Shown here in pieces: positions 25,787-34,289 of a DNA stretch of 64,000 nucleotides. Source of the stretch: Candidatus Villigracilis affinis (GTDB taxonomy: Bacteria > Chloroflexota > Anaerolineae > Anaerolineales > Villigracilaceae); the NCBI GenBank assembly GCA_016718275.1, contig JADKEA010000013.1:1-64000 (forward strand), in the 5' to 3' direction. Position 1 is the first letter of the stretch. Every line of letters begins with the position of its first letter. The position numbers and the translations under genes are program-made. The notes beneath the pieces were generated by a model. That model saw only the letters and a list, made by a program, of their open reading frames with translations. It did not search any database and was not told where the DNA came from.

Positions 25787-26579
25787 ATGTGTGAATTCTG
25801 TACGCAGCATGGGGAAGGGGAGAAGTGGTATTTGACCATGGAGAATTACTCCAAGGATCTGTTGAACCAAAATCAGCGCCGCAAATACGCAGCGGACTTC
25901 CTGAATGGATTCGACAAACGGGTACCGAAGAGCATTAAGCAGTTGGACAAGATCCGCAAGACGCCTTTGATGAAGCTCGCCAAGCCTGTTTTGACTCACA
26001 TGCAAAAAGAGGATCATTACGGGCAGGTTGTACCGATGGAAGATGTGGAAAAGATATTTGGGATGGTGCAAGGCGCGGTACGGCTTCCCTGTGTTTGTCG
26101 GCGTGTGACCACGGGCAACATGAACGCTCGTTATTGCTACGGCCTGACCATGGACAAGGAATTGATGGACTCGCTGGATGATTCCTTTAGTTTGGAGACT
26201 TTATCGAAGGAAGAAGCGCTTGGAGTCCATTCGCAAATTGGACAAAGAAGGACTCGTCCATTCTGTGTGGACATTCAAAACCCCGTTCATCGGCGGGCTG
26301 TGTAATTGTGACCAGGATTGCATGGCTTACCGTATTACCCATGCCCGCAAAGATTACCCTGTGATGTTCCGCGCGGAATGGATCGCAAGTGTCTCTGCGG
26401 ATGCGTGCAACGGCTGCCGCCTGTGCATGAGACAATGTCAATATGGCGCGATACGATATTCATCGAATAACAAGAAAGTGGTGATCGACCCGACGGCTTG
26501 TTATGGCTGCGGTGTTTGCCGCGCGAGCTGCAGCAAGAATGCGATCGAACTGCATCCGCGGGAGATTGCTTTCAATTAA
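25787..26579 (+). pseudogene. 4Fe-4S ferredoxin-domain protein, frameshifted
   Basis: Two overlapping frames form one protein. The first (25787-26305) starts MCEFCTQHGEGEKWYL and has a Cys pair in LPCVCRR. The second (from the shift to 26579) carries CNCDQDC and two 4Fe-4S motifs, CNGCRLCMRQC and CYGCGVCRASC. Reading passes from ...KEEAL to ESIRKLDKEG if one G at 26222-26223 is removed. Intact it would be ~263 aa, an electron-transfer protein of unknown partner. A strong AGGAGG precedes the start. Either a recent mutation or a sequence error; the rest of the second frame is undamaged. Confidence 0.7.
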
Positions 26580-27796
26580 ACTTGCGCCACTGATTCGGCA
26601 GGAACGGAAACAGGCGGAACGACAGTCACATAGCGATTCTTCTTTTTATCGCGGATGGCTTGTTCGTATACATCCAGTAGTTTTCCCGTCAAATTCTCGA
26701 TGTTGAAGGACTGGGCTTTTTTATAAGCCGCTTGCGCGAACTTTTGCATTCTCTCGGGGTTTGAGAGGAGTCTTTTGATCGCAGCTGCCAATGCCTCGGG
26801 GTTATTCTCTACGAGATAGCCCTGCTGACCGTGCTTGAGAATATCGCGCGTGCCACTGGCTTCAACTGCAACCACAGGCAGACCAGCCGCCATCGCTTCG
26901 AGTGTTGCAAGTCCCTGAGTTTCTGTGATGGATGCAAAGCCGAATAAATTCGCTGCTTTCATATAGGAGGGAGTCTCAGCGAATGAAAGCGAGCCGGTAA
27001 ACGTTACACGCTTTTGGATGCCAAGTTCTTTTGCCAGCTCTTCCAGGCTTTTTCTATCGGTACCATCGCCGATCAGCACGAAGCGGAATTGGGGAATATC
27101 TTTTATGACCAGAGCCGCCGCATGTAATAAAGTCGGCCAATTCTTTTCCGGGGCGAGCCTGCCAATGGAGATCATCACAATATCTTTTTCCCAGCGTCGT
27201 TTTTTGCGTATCTTTTCTCCGCTGGCGGTGCGATACGCTTCCAGGTCTACACCTGTGGGGATTACCGTAAAGTTATTCTTCAGCCCGTAATTATTGACCA
27301 GTGTTTCGCGCATACTCTCTGATGGGATAATGATGTGCTGGCAGCGGCGCATGAAATCCTGAAGCAAACGGTCCACAGTACTCTTTATAAAATTCTGGAC
27401 GGTCTCCATGGGGAAAGGTACGTAGTGGGTATACTCACGGTATTGCGTATGGAAGGTAAAGACCAATGGCAGGTTAAGCTCCTGTGCTTTTGTTGCGGCA
27501 GTATTCCCAAGCAGAAAGGGATGATGGGTGTGAATAACATCCAGCTTGATGGCGGGGATCAAGCGATCAATAAAAGGAGAGATGGGAATCGCGGTTGGAA
27601 TATCAATCCCGGTTGGCAGGTTTAGGCTTGGATAGCGAAAAATGAACGGGTCTTTATCCGTGTAATCCATTTGTTCCTGCGCAAAGATGAACACATTGTG
27701 GCCCCTGTGGGTAAGTTCATCCCGAAACGAACGCACAGAGCGGACAACCCCGCTGATGACTGGTAAATACGTATTCGTAAAATTGGCGATATGCAC
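26576..27796 (-). CDS. GT4 family glycosyltransferase
   Basis: A 406-aa GT-B protein. The N-terminal half has NTYLPVISGVVRSVRSF and HTHHPFLLG. The C-terminal half has IGRLAPEKNWPTLL, VLIGDGTDRKSLEELA and the nucleotide-sugar signature SITETQGLATLEAMAAGLPVV (E-x7-E). It resembles diacylglycerol glucosyltransferases and other lipid-linked GT4 enzymes, so glycolipid synthesis at the membrane is likely. It sits 2 bases after the glycosidase-like gene and is probably translated from the same message; AAAAGGAG precedes the ATG. Confidence 0.85.
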   Translation of the reverse strand: MHIANFTNTYLPVISGVVRSVRSFRDELTHRGHNVFIFAQEQMDYTDKDPFIFRYPSLNLPTGIDIPTAIPISPFIDRLIPAIKLDVIHTHHPFLLGNTAATKAQELNLPLVFTFHTQYREYTHYVPFPMETVQNFIKSTVDRLLQDFMRRCQHIIIPSESMRETLVNNYGLKNNFTVIPTGVDLEAYRTASGEKIRKKRRWEKDIVMISIGRLAPEKNWPTLLHAAALVIKDIPQFRFVLIGDGTDRKSLEELAKELGIQKRVTFTGSLSFAETPSYMKAANLFGFASITETQGLATLEAMAAGLPVVAVEASGTRDILKHGQQGYLVENNPEALAAAIKRLLSNPERMQKFAQAAYKKAQSFNIENLTGKLLDVYEQAIRDKKKNRYVTVVPPVSVPAESVAQV

Positions 27797-27798
27797 GG

Positions 27799-29196
27799 TT
27801 ACTCCTTTTCATCCTTGCTGACAGAGGAGACAATATCGGTTTTTGTTTTCATAAAATATTCAAGCACATAATAGGCATAGACCACCATGCCGGCATTCCA
27901 TGAGAGCGGCGATTCAGACTTATACCAAAAACTGGATAAAGGTCTCCCGTTGGGGCCGTAGACTTCATGCACCTGCTGATCGTCCACAATGACTTCTGCA
28001 ATGCGTGACAGGATCCCGTGTGATTCTTCGACTCGTCCGCTGCGCGCGAGTGCCACCACGTGCCAGGCACCGATCCAAAGCCAGGCAGCATCGGTGTGAT
28101 AATTTGCCACGCCGCCCAAACGATTTTCCAGTGCGATCAGGTTGGGCGGGTAGGATGGATACGCAACCTTGGTCGGAACCGGGCTGGCCATCCCGTTGAC
28201 AATGATCGCATCCATAATGAAATTTGCCTGTTCTGTGGATGCCAATCCCCAGGCGACTGCCAACAGATTTCCACTGCTGGTGAGTTGATCGAGCGAGTCA
28301 CTGGCGGCGTAATAGCCAAGGGCAGGGCGCCAAAGATGTGCCTGAATTGCCTGTGCAACCTGATCTGCTTTTTTTGAGTAAAAAGATATTTGATCATTCA
28401 GCCCAAAATGCTTGGCGGCTTCGGCCATTTCCTGCAGGGCTTTCCAGTAGGTTACATTCGTATAAAGCACGCGTCCATTGCGGGCGATGCTATCGGCCCA
28501 ATCGGCGAAGGCTGCCTGGGAGAGCAGGCCGTCTGTGCCCTCCAGGACTGATCTCTCTGCCCATGAAATGGCGTTGACGAGTGACTCCCAGTGCGTTTTG
28601 AGGAATTCGTGATCTTCTGCCTGAAAGCTGTAGTGAATGGCCGCGATGACCATCAGGCATTGACCATCCAATGAGATCGTGCCGTGTCCGCTGATGTATT
28701 TCGGACGCATGGGAATTTCAGTGGGCTGTTCCCTGCCAAGCAGGGAATGCATAAAGCGTGTGACCATGCCCATGGAATGTAATTTGACGGGGAATTGCCC
28801 TTCGGGAGTCTGGTGATCGAGAAAGGCTTCCAAGGTGTCTTTTACCACCTTGAATTCCTTCAAAGCCAGCAGGCCAAAGGATGCAAAACTGAAATCACGC
28901 GCCCAACTTTCACGGAAGTTGCGATAGCCAGCATGCAGGATCTCTCTTGTTTTGCGATTCCCGAAGCGGCGCACTTCAATAGCCGAGCGCAGGTTGTCGG
29001 CTGCGATGAACAAGGCTTGGGCTTCGATCGTATCAAAATCCTCCGCTTTGGACAGCACCGCACGCGACATCAGCCTTGGCTGTTTGATGATGGCATGGAT
29101 GTATTGATAGGCGATCAGGGATGCGATCCCGGCGGCGGCCCCGGTAATCAAGCCTTTGATGAAGCTGGGCTGGTCAACACGTTTTTGAGAAGTCAT
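27799..29196 (-). CDS. (alpha/alpha)6-barrel glycosidase-like protein, membrane-anchored
   Basis: A 465-aa protein. One N-terminal hydrophobic segment (GLITGAAAGIASLIAYQYI) is followed by a six-hairpin domain with YRNFRESWARDFSFASFG, GTISLDGQCLMV and YHTDAAWLWIGAW. This looks like the catalytic barrel of glycogen-debranching or invertase-type enzymes. WARDF and the DAAW region offer the expected acidic residues. Substrate unknown. Paired with the GT4 gene, it may trim or release the same glycan. The start is uncertain (ATG at 29196 or 12 codons upstream); no clear ribosome-binding site. Confidence 0.65.
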   Translation of the reverse strand: MTSQKRVDQPSFIKGLITGAAAGIASLIAYQYIHAIIKQPRLMSRAVLSKAEDFDTIEAQALFIAADNLRSAIEVRRFGNRKTREILHAGYRNFRESWARDFSFASFGLLALKEFKVVKDTLEAFLDHQTPEGQFPVKLHSMGMVTRFMHSLLGREQPTEIPMRPKYISGHGTISLDGQCLMVIAAIHYSFQAEDHEFLKTHWESLVNAISWAERSVLEGTDGLLSQAAFADWADSIARNGRVLYTNVTYWKALQEMAEAAKHFGLNDQISFYSKKADQVAQAIQAHLWRPALGYYAASDSLDQLTSSGNLLAVAWGLASTEQANFIMDAIIVNGMASPVPTKVAYPSYPPNLIALENRLGGVANYHTDAAWLWIGAWHVVALARSGRVEESHGILSRIAEVIVDDQQVHEVYGPNGRPLSSFWYKSESPLSWNAGMVVYAYYVLEYFMKTKTDIVSSVSKDEKE

Positions 29197-29381
29197 AAAT
29201 TCATTATAGACCCTGAAGATGAGTAAACCCATTTATTTTATTTTTTCAACTCTTCCCTCCGAGGCAATCTCCTGTTATCATTTTATTGGCAAATGGGTTG
29301 CAGGTTTCTTTGCCCATAGTGAAAGACCCATCATTTTTGTTCAAGGGCCGACCCACATTGGTTCTTGGAAAGGAGATAATT

Positions 29382-29459
29382 ATGGCAAACAAGGAACAAG
29401 GCAAGAATAAGGAAAAGAAAAAGAAGAAGAAAGAGAAGCCAGCGCCGCCGAAGAAGTAA
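29382..29459 (+). CDS. Tiny lysine-rich protein (25 aa)
   Basis: ATG at 29382 behind a strong AAAGGAG at 8 bases, 25 codons, then TAA. About half of the residues are Lys, with a PAPPKK tail. Its own hairpin terminator follows (29496-29525). Too short for homology from sequence alone, but the ribosome-binding site, start, stop and terminator make a complete small gene. It could bind RNA, ribosomes or DNA by charge; that is a guess. Confidence 0.55.
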   Translation: MANKEQGKNKEKKKKKKEKPAPPKK

Positions 29460-29495
29460 TTTCTTTCGCCCGCTCGAACTCGAAAGTAAACTATT

Positions 29496-29525
29496 GCATC
29501 CCCCGGCAGAAACTGCGGGGGATGC
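29496..29525. terminator. Hairpin between the lysine-rich gene and the SGNH gene
   Basis: GCATCCCCC / GGGGGATGC stem with an inner GCAG/CTGC and a 3-A loop (one bulge). The T-tract is weak. Confidence 0.6.
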
Positions 29526-29543
29526 GTCATTTAACTCATCATG

Positions 29544-31139
29544 CTAGTAAACGCGTTTGAGACGGGCCAATAAAGCCAGGGGCAAGGCGATGGCCACCGG
29601 GCTGGGGCAGGGGATGGTTGGATTGTTTGCGGCTGGAGCAGAAGCGGATTCAGATTCTGCAGTCGGCTGGGGTTCGGGGGAAGCGGCTGACTGTGTGATG
29701 AGTTGAATATCGTCCACCCAGATCGTGCCGCTGTTGCTGGTTGAATCGAGGCCGCCGAAGCCGATGGCGATCTCTTGAATTTGGTCGGGCTTGTTGAAGA
29801 CTGCGCCTGCATCGGCTTCCCAATCGGCACGGTGAAATTCACTCCACGGAATTTGGACATCGGCCCAGCCGTTCACGGCGTCAACGGGCACGGTAGCGGA
29901 ATCGAGATAGGTTTCGCGGGATTCATTTTGACCGGTGTAGATATCCACATCGTAGGGAATGCCTGCTTCTACGGCACGGATGCGGAAGGACAGGCCTTGT
30001 CCACTGCTCCAGTTTTGGGTGGTGTCAAAGGAGAGCACACAGGTGGCCCATGCCCCGGGCGTGACGTCGAACTCGATCTGCAGGGAATTTTCCACGGGGG
30101 CGCAGGTGATCCTGGTGGGCGAGGCGTCGTCCCAGTAGGCGTTGAGGGTTGGCGTGAGAGTCTCGAAATCGGCGATCAAGGTGGAGGGGGAAGGTTGAGC
30201 AGGAGACTCTTGCGGCATCGATTCTGTTTGAGGTGTTGTAACAGGCTCAGGCGCGGATTGATTCGGGGCGTCCGCCTTCCAGCGATGATAGAAATAATTC
30301 AGCATCGGCACGAATTCATCGGTGGCTTTCTGGCTGCCTGCGGCAGAGGGGTGGTCGTCACCTGAGGGATAGTGCAGGGTGTTGCTCGCGCCGATGAGGT
30401 GCTCGACCCCGACCTCCGTAACGCGGTGATGTGCATCGGCGCTGGTGAGGAGGTTGTAAAAATCGAAGACCGCCACATTGTGCTGGGTGTAATTGTTTTC
30501 GGCGAGCCAATCATTGACGAGCCATTCGTTGAAGGCGCGCGCATTTTCGGCGTGGGTGGGGTCGCTAAGTGGGGGAGCGGTGATGACGATGAAAAGTTTA
30601 TCGGGGCGCGAGGCGAAGAACGGCAGGATGCGGTTATAGACATACTTTGCGCCGCTCACCGAGAGTTCTTCGTAGGTGCCAGGCGGGTCATTGGGGCTGC
30701 CTTCAAGCGCGGAATTTGGGAAGCAGGATTTGAACAGGATGATCTCGTTCTCGCCGCCGGGGTCGGCGAGGGTACGCGTGTATGCGGCGTGCTGTTCGCT
30801 TTCGTTGAAAAGCGCCTGCATATAGACGGGGGTATTTTCACTGGCGAACCACTCGACCCAATTGGGAATGTCGGTGCGATCACCAACCGCTTCTGGTCCC
30901 CACCCGTAGTTTGTATCGCTGACGAAATAATTATTCTCCCCGAGAGTCTGACCGAGATCTCCGTAACCATCGGCCAGCCAGTTCTCGCCCGTGGAATGAT
31001 GGATGAAAACCAGTTTGACGACCTGCTGCGGCGGTGACGTATCCACAGCCTGTCGATAGGGCGCTGAGGCGCTGAGAAGCATTGTGACGAGAATCCACGC
31101 AGCCATGCCCCCGTGGAAGTGAATCGAATTTGTTTTCAT
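29544..31139 (-). CDS. Secreted SGNH-like protein with carbohydrate-binding-type domain
   Basis: A 531-aa protein. Signal peptide in the first ~27 residues. Residues ~40-295 resemble an SGNH-hydrolase-like domain: VFIHHSTGENWLADG near the start and DDHPSAAGSQ (Asp-x-x-His pattern) near its end. A Pro/Thr-rich linker is next, then a beta-sandwich (~335-490) like CBM11/CIA30 domains (WATCVLSFD, GTIWVDDIQLI). The tail, PCPSPVAIALPLALLARLKRVY after a Ser/Ala-rich stretch, has the hydrophobic-plus-basic shape of a C-terminal sorting or anchor signal. It is likely a surface polysaccharide or ester hydrolase; exact activity unknown. Confidence 0.6.
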   Translation of the reverse strand: MKTNSIHFHGGMAAWILVTMLLSASAPYRQAVDTSPPQQVVKLVFIHHSTGENWLADGYGDLGQTLGENNYFVSDTNYGWGPEAVGDRTDIPNWVEWFASENTPVYMQALFNESEQHAAYTRTLADPGGENEIILFKSCFPNSALEGSPNDPPGTYEELSVSGAKYVYNRILPFFASRPDKLFIVITAPPLSDPTHAENARAFNEWLVNDWLAENNYTQHNVAVFDFYNLLTSADAHHRVTEVGVEHLIGASNTLHYPSGDDHPSAAGSQKATDEFVPMLNYFYHRWKADAPNQSAPEPVTTPQTESMPQESPAQPSPSTLIADFETLTPTLNAYWDDASPTRITCAPVENSLQIEFDVTPGAWATCVLSFDTTQNWSSGQGLSFRIRAVEAGIPYDVDIYTGQNESRETYLDSATVPVDAVNGWADVQIPWSEFHRADWEADAGAVFNKPDQIQEIAIGFGGLDSTSNSGTIWVDDIQLITQSAASPEPQPTAESESASAPAANNPTIPCPSPVAIALPLALLARLKRVY

Positions 31140-31461
31140 ACGGCCCTCCCGTATCCATTTTTATTATAGCCACGCGGGCGGGAAAGGCAAGCGGGGGCAC
31201 AAAATTTAATGCAAAGAAAAAAGCCTTTCATTCGTTGAAAGAAGAACCTGTCCCACCTGTGCCTGCCGCGTATGCGGGTCATTTCTCAGCGGTGCAGAGT
31301 GAAGTGCAAAGGATGAATGATAAATGATGAAGGATGAAATAATAAGAGACCCTAAAGGTTTCCTTCATCAACCCGCGTCTTGTCTAGCAAGACCCTCCCG
31401 CATAACGGGACGAATGTCAGCAGGGAAAACCTTTAGGGTCTGAATAATATGAGGAGATAAA
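31140..31461. other. Gene-free stretch with a branched inverted repeat
   Basis: 322 bases without a convincing gene. It holds the GATGAATGATAAATGATGAAGG word repeat (~31313-31340) and the branched palindrome at 31347-31441, then AGGAG ahead of the gene at 31462. Confidence 0.5.
31347..31441. repeat. Branched inverted repeat (AGACCCTAAAGGTTT arms)
   Basis: Arms AGACCCTAAAGGTTTCC (31347-31363) and its near-perfect reverse complement (31424-31441, one extra A). Between them are two more hairpins: GTCTTG/CAAGAC (31377-31393) and TCCCG/CGGGA (31396-31410). The whole folds as a three-way junction of ~95 bases. Confidence 0.6.
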
Positions 31462-31978
31462 ATGAGCGAGAAGATCAAGATCACTTGTCCGCGCTGCAAA
31501 CATAAGTGGGAAAAATCTCTGCCTGAACTGGAGGAGATAAAAACCATTTATCGCGGCGATGAAAAAGAAAAAACGAAAAGAAAAGTCGTAGAGTATCGTG
31601 CAGTTTGTCCCGTTGAAAAAAAATCTGGAAGAAGCCGCGCGGCTGTTGATCGGTCTGGTCACTGGCTTGCTGGGCGCGCTGTTCGGCGTGTTGACTGTCT
31701 CTGCCGAGACATTGCCCGCGTATCTTTCATTGCCCGCTGTCAAATGGTGCGGCATTCTGGCGGTGGTGCTGTGGCTGTTGTCATTGCTGTGCGCGCTGGT
31801 CGTGGTCACGCCGCGCAGGTGGCAGTCCGATGCGGGCAAGCCTGAAACGCAAAGTGAGGTGTTCAAAGCCATGCTGAGGCACAAGTCAAGGTGGCTGAGG
31901 GATTCGGTCACATTGTTTGCGGGAGGAGTCATTGCGCTGGGGATCGTGCTGGTGATTGCGCTGGCTAGTGTAAAGTAA
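31462..31978 (+). pseudogene. Zinc-ribbon head joined to a membrane protein across an A8 run
   Basis: The first frame starts MSEKIKITCPRCKHKWEK and reaches CPV, the point where a second CPxC knuckle would be expected. It then meets an A8 run at ~31615-31622. A second frame continues as KNLEEAARLLIGLVTGLLGALFG with three hydrophobic segments and ends LASVK at 31978. With seven A the two frames join into one ~172-aa protein. The zinc knuckle would be incomplete in that product. It could be slippage-dependent expression, a sequence error, or a deletion that fused two genes. AGGAG precedes the first start. Confidence 0.5.
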
Positions 31979-32274
31979 TGTGAATAATGGTTAGTGCAGG
32001 TCGGTGCGGGCTAAAGCCCTGCCTCAGTTCAAAAAAGTCCTTCGGACTGGGTTTCCAGCCCAGAAAGTAGGTGGGGCAGGGGAGGTACGGGGGAAATGCT
32101 GATTGCTTCGCGTGAAGGCTGAATTTACGTGCGGAGTCTCCTGCTGTTGGGATTTTGTCCGCTTTGCGTGGATGTGTCCGCGAAATGAGTGGTAGGGGAG
32201 CGGGGCGGAGGTAATTTGTCCGCTATTCTTGTTTTTTTCTCTTATGGTTTCGATAAGTATTATTACCGAAAGCA
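31979..32274. other. Gene-free stretch with stacked hairpins
   Basis: No gene seen. 32008-32081 carries GGGCTAAAGCCC, AGTCCTTCGGACT and CTGGGTTTCCAGCCCAG hairpins inside CCCTGCC / GGCAGGG arms (32017-32023, 32075-32081). This looks like another dispersed structured repeat. A similar GGACTGAAGTCC lies near 38447. Confidence 0.4.
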
Positions 32275-32302
32275 TTGACAGGAGGCAATAAATTCATATA
32301 AT
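32275..32302 (+). promoter_or_regulatory. Consensus promoter of a leaderless recombinase gene
   Basis: TTGACA (32275-32280), 16 bases, TATAAT (32297-32302). The ATG at 32309 lies only 6 bases after the -10 box, so the message probably begins at or next to the start codon. Confidence 0.75.
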
Positions 32303-32308
32303 ATAGGC

Positions 32309-33328
32309 ATGACTGACACATCTGAGGCAGAATTCCCAAGCATTTCCCACGTGATTAGCGCATATTTACACATGGTTGAAGGTGCCCGCAGCAAATCTAC
32401 AAAGCTTGCGTATAAGAAGGCGTTGAAAATTTTCGCTGAATTTCTACAGGAAAATTTGATCGCGCCAGACACCACCCCCATCAAAGTTTTGTCAGAAAAC
32501 CTCTTTGCAAAGTTTCTGGAATACTTGCACGGTTATGCCCCAAAAACAGAGCAATTATATCTACAAGCGGTCAAAGGGTTTTACTTGTACGTTGATTCAG
32601 AGAAGCTTATACAGCTCAGCCAGTCACGCCTGACCGTGCTTATACGACAACGCTCACGGCGTCCAGGAAGACGCTTGCCACAATCTGAAGATCGTTATTT
32701 TGAACTATTGCTGGAAAAGATTCAGGATGTTCAGAACTTAATGATTTCAAGCGCAGATGATGAAAATGAAGCCGCCAATGCTAAACTACGCGCATATCGC
32801 GACCGAGCATTTATGATTACCCTGGCAGATACTGGTTTTCGCGTTCACGAAGCTTGTAATCTCCGTCGAGGCGATATAGATTGGAATGAAGGCCGTGCCA
32901 TCATCATTGGTAAAGGCGATAAAGAAGCCGTTGTGCGATTTACTGCAAGATCAATGCGAGCCATGAAAGATTATCTTTCACAACGCGCTGAGCTGGATGG
33001 AAATTCCGGTAGACCATTAAGTTCCCTTCCCATTTTTGCAAGGCATGATAAAGGCGCTGGCAAACGAGTTGTGTCTATTACGACCACAACCGGGCGCAAT
33101 ATCGTCAAAGAGCGTGTGGAGCAATTTCTAGGAAAGGAATTAGTTGGAAAAATTACACCCCATTCCTTTCGTCATTATTTTGTAACTGCCACCCTGCGAG
33201 GCACTGGCAATCTGGCAATCGCCAAGAAACTGGCAAGACACGAAAATATTGCGATGACTGAAAGGTACACTCACTTAACCGATGAAGAACTTGACAAAGC
33301 ATATCATGATGTCTTTGAGAGAGACTAA
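32309..33328 (+). CDS. Tyrosine recombinase/integrase (XerC/D-like)
   Basis: A 339-aa protein. An N-terminal SAM-like core-binding domain spans ~1-105. The catalytic domain has the full set: Arg in TGFRVHEACNLR, Lys in IGKGDKEAVVR, HSFRH (His, Arg), His in LARHENIAM, and the Tyr nucleophile in TERYTHL. A 30-residue acidic insert (SSADDENEAANAK) precedes the first Arg. No phage genes, excisionase or att-like direct repeats are seen beside it. It is more A+T-rich than its neighbours, suggesting arrival by transfer. It could be a Xer-like or an orphan mobile-element recombinase. Confidence 0.85.
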   Translation: MTDTSEAEFPSISHVISAYLHMVEGARSKSTKLAYKKALKIFAEFLQENLIAPDTTPIKVLSENLFAKFLEYLHGYAPKTEQLYLQAVKGFYLYVDSEKLIQLSQSRLTVLIRQRSRRPGRRLPQSEDRYFELLLEKIQDVQNLMISSADDENEAANAKLRAYRDRAFMITLADTGFRVHEACNLRRGDIDWNEGRAIIIGKGDKEAVVRFTARSMRAMKDYLSQRAELDGNSGRPLSSLPIFARHDKGAGKRVVSITTTTGRNIVKERVEQFLGKELVGKITPHSFRHYFVTATLRGTGNLAIAKKLARHENIAMTERYTHLTDEELDKAYHDVFERD

Positions 33329-33393
33329 AAATGAAGTTCAACTTCAGTATGAGATCAAGCCTGTGACGAAATTTTCAACAAGAAGCTATAAAA

Positions 33394-34218
33394 CTAACTA
33401 TCTATCTTTTCGCTTCTTTCCTTAACGTAAGCCTGATACGCCTTCGAAAGCATTTTCGTCCATTCCCCCACTCTCCCCTGCCCTACTGGCTCTCCGTCAA
33501 TGGAAACGATCGGCACCACACCGCGTGAACTGGATGTAAGAAAGGCCTCGTTGAATTTTTCGTCCACGTGCGGGGAGCGATATTCGATGGACATCCCCTC
33601 CCCTCTTGCGAGTCGCAGCACGGCGCGGCGTGTGACCCCGAGCAGGATTCCGCGCTGGGCGGTGATCAGCGTATCCTTTTTGACGGCGTAAAAATTTGAC
33701 GTCATTCCCTCCAATATCTTCCCCTCTTTGGTTAGCAAGACCTCGAATACATCTCCGCCCACCAGCCTGCGCTGGTGATTGCTCGATGAAATAAAGCCCG
33801 TGTCCTTCACCCGTGGGGCAATGCGTGCCAACGCAGCCGTGACCACCTGCACACCCTCTTCAAAAACCTTCCTCGGAAGCGCATCAAACTGCTGAATAAC
33901 GATATACATGGATGCATCGTTCTTCGCCAGAATCAAGCGTATACGCGCCTCCTTTGGCAGGAATGTTTTGGCTAGCTCGGCAACCCTGTGACGTAAAGTC
34001 ATCTCGTCCACTGCGGGATGAAAGCTGAGTTCCTTTGCGGGGATATACAGTCTTTGCAGATGCTTGTGCATACCCAGAACTCTTGTCCCTGCGTTGAGGG
34101 TGGAGAAGGTGGTGTAGAAACCCTGCGGTAATTCGCGGGTGATCTCATCCAGAGTCCGCGCGTGGGTTTGGATGGGACGCATCCCTTTTTTCGTGATCTG
34201 AAATGCGGAGATGGTCAT
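33394..34218 (-). CDS. Class IV PLP-dependent aminotransferase
   Basis: A 274-aa fold-type IV enzyme, related to branched-chain aminotransferase, D-alanine aminotransferase and aminodeoxychorismate lyase. Visible: ARIRLILAKND, the likely PLP-Lys in RVKDTGFISSSNHQ, and the cofactor strand ILEGMTSNFYAV followed by LLGVTRRAVLRLA. The Asp or Lys choices around the active site do not fix the substrate. Complete and of normal length. Divergent from the 808-aa gene with only ~70 bases between. Confidence 0.8.
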   Translation of the reverse strand: MTISAFQITKKGMRPIQTHARTLDEITRELPQGFYTTFSTLNAGTRVLGMHKHLQRLYIPAKELSFHPAVDEMTLRHRVAELAKTFLPKEARIRLILAKNDASMYIVIQQFDALPRKVFEEGVQVVTAALARIAPRVKDTGFISSSNHQRRLVGGDVFEVLLTKEGKILEGMTSNFYAVKKDTLITAQRGILLGVTRRAVLRLARGEGMSIEYRSPHVDEKFNEAFLTSSSRGVVPIVSIDGEPVGQGRVGEWTKMLSKAYQAYVKERSEKIDS

Positions 34219-34289
34219 AATTTGATTTTACACTTTTGAAAGCAAAAATACGAGTTATCGGGAAGTGCAATTATAATTACGCACCAATC

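Noticed and set aside
31979..34218. Integrated phage or conjugative element around the tyrosine recombinase
   Set aside because: No phage, plasmid or transfer genes, no tRNA-end duplication and no att-like direct repeats flank it.
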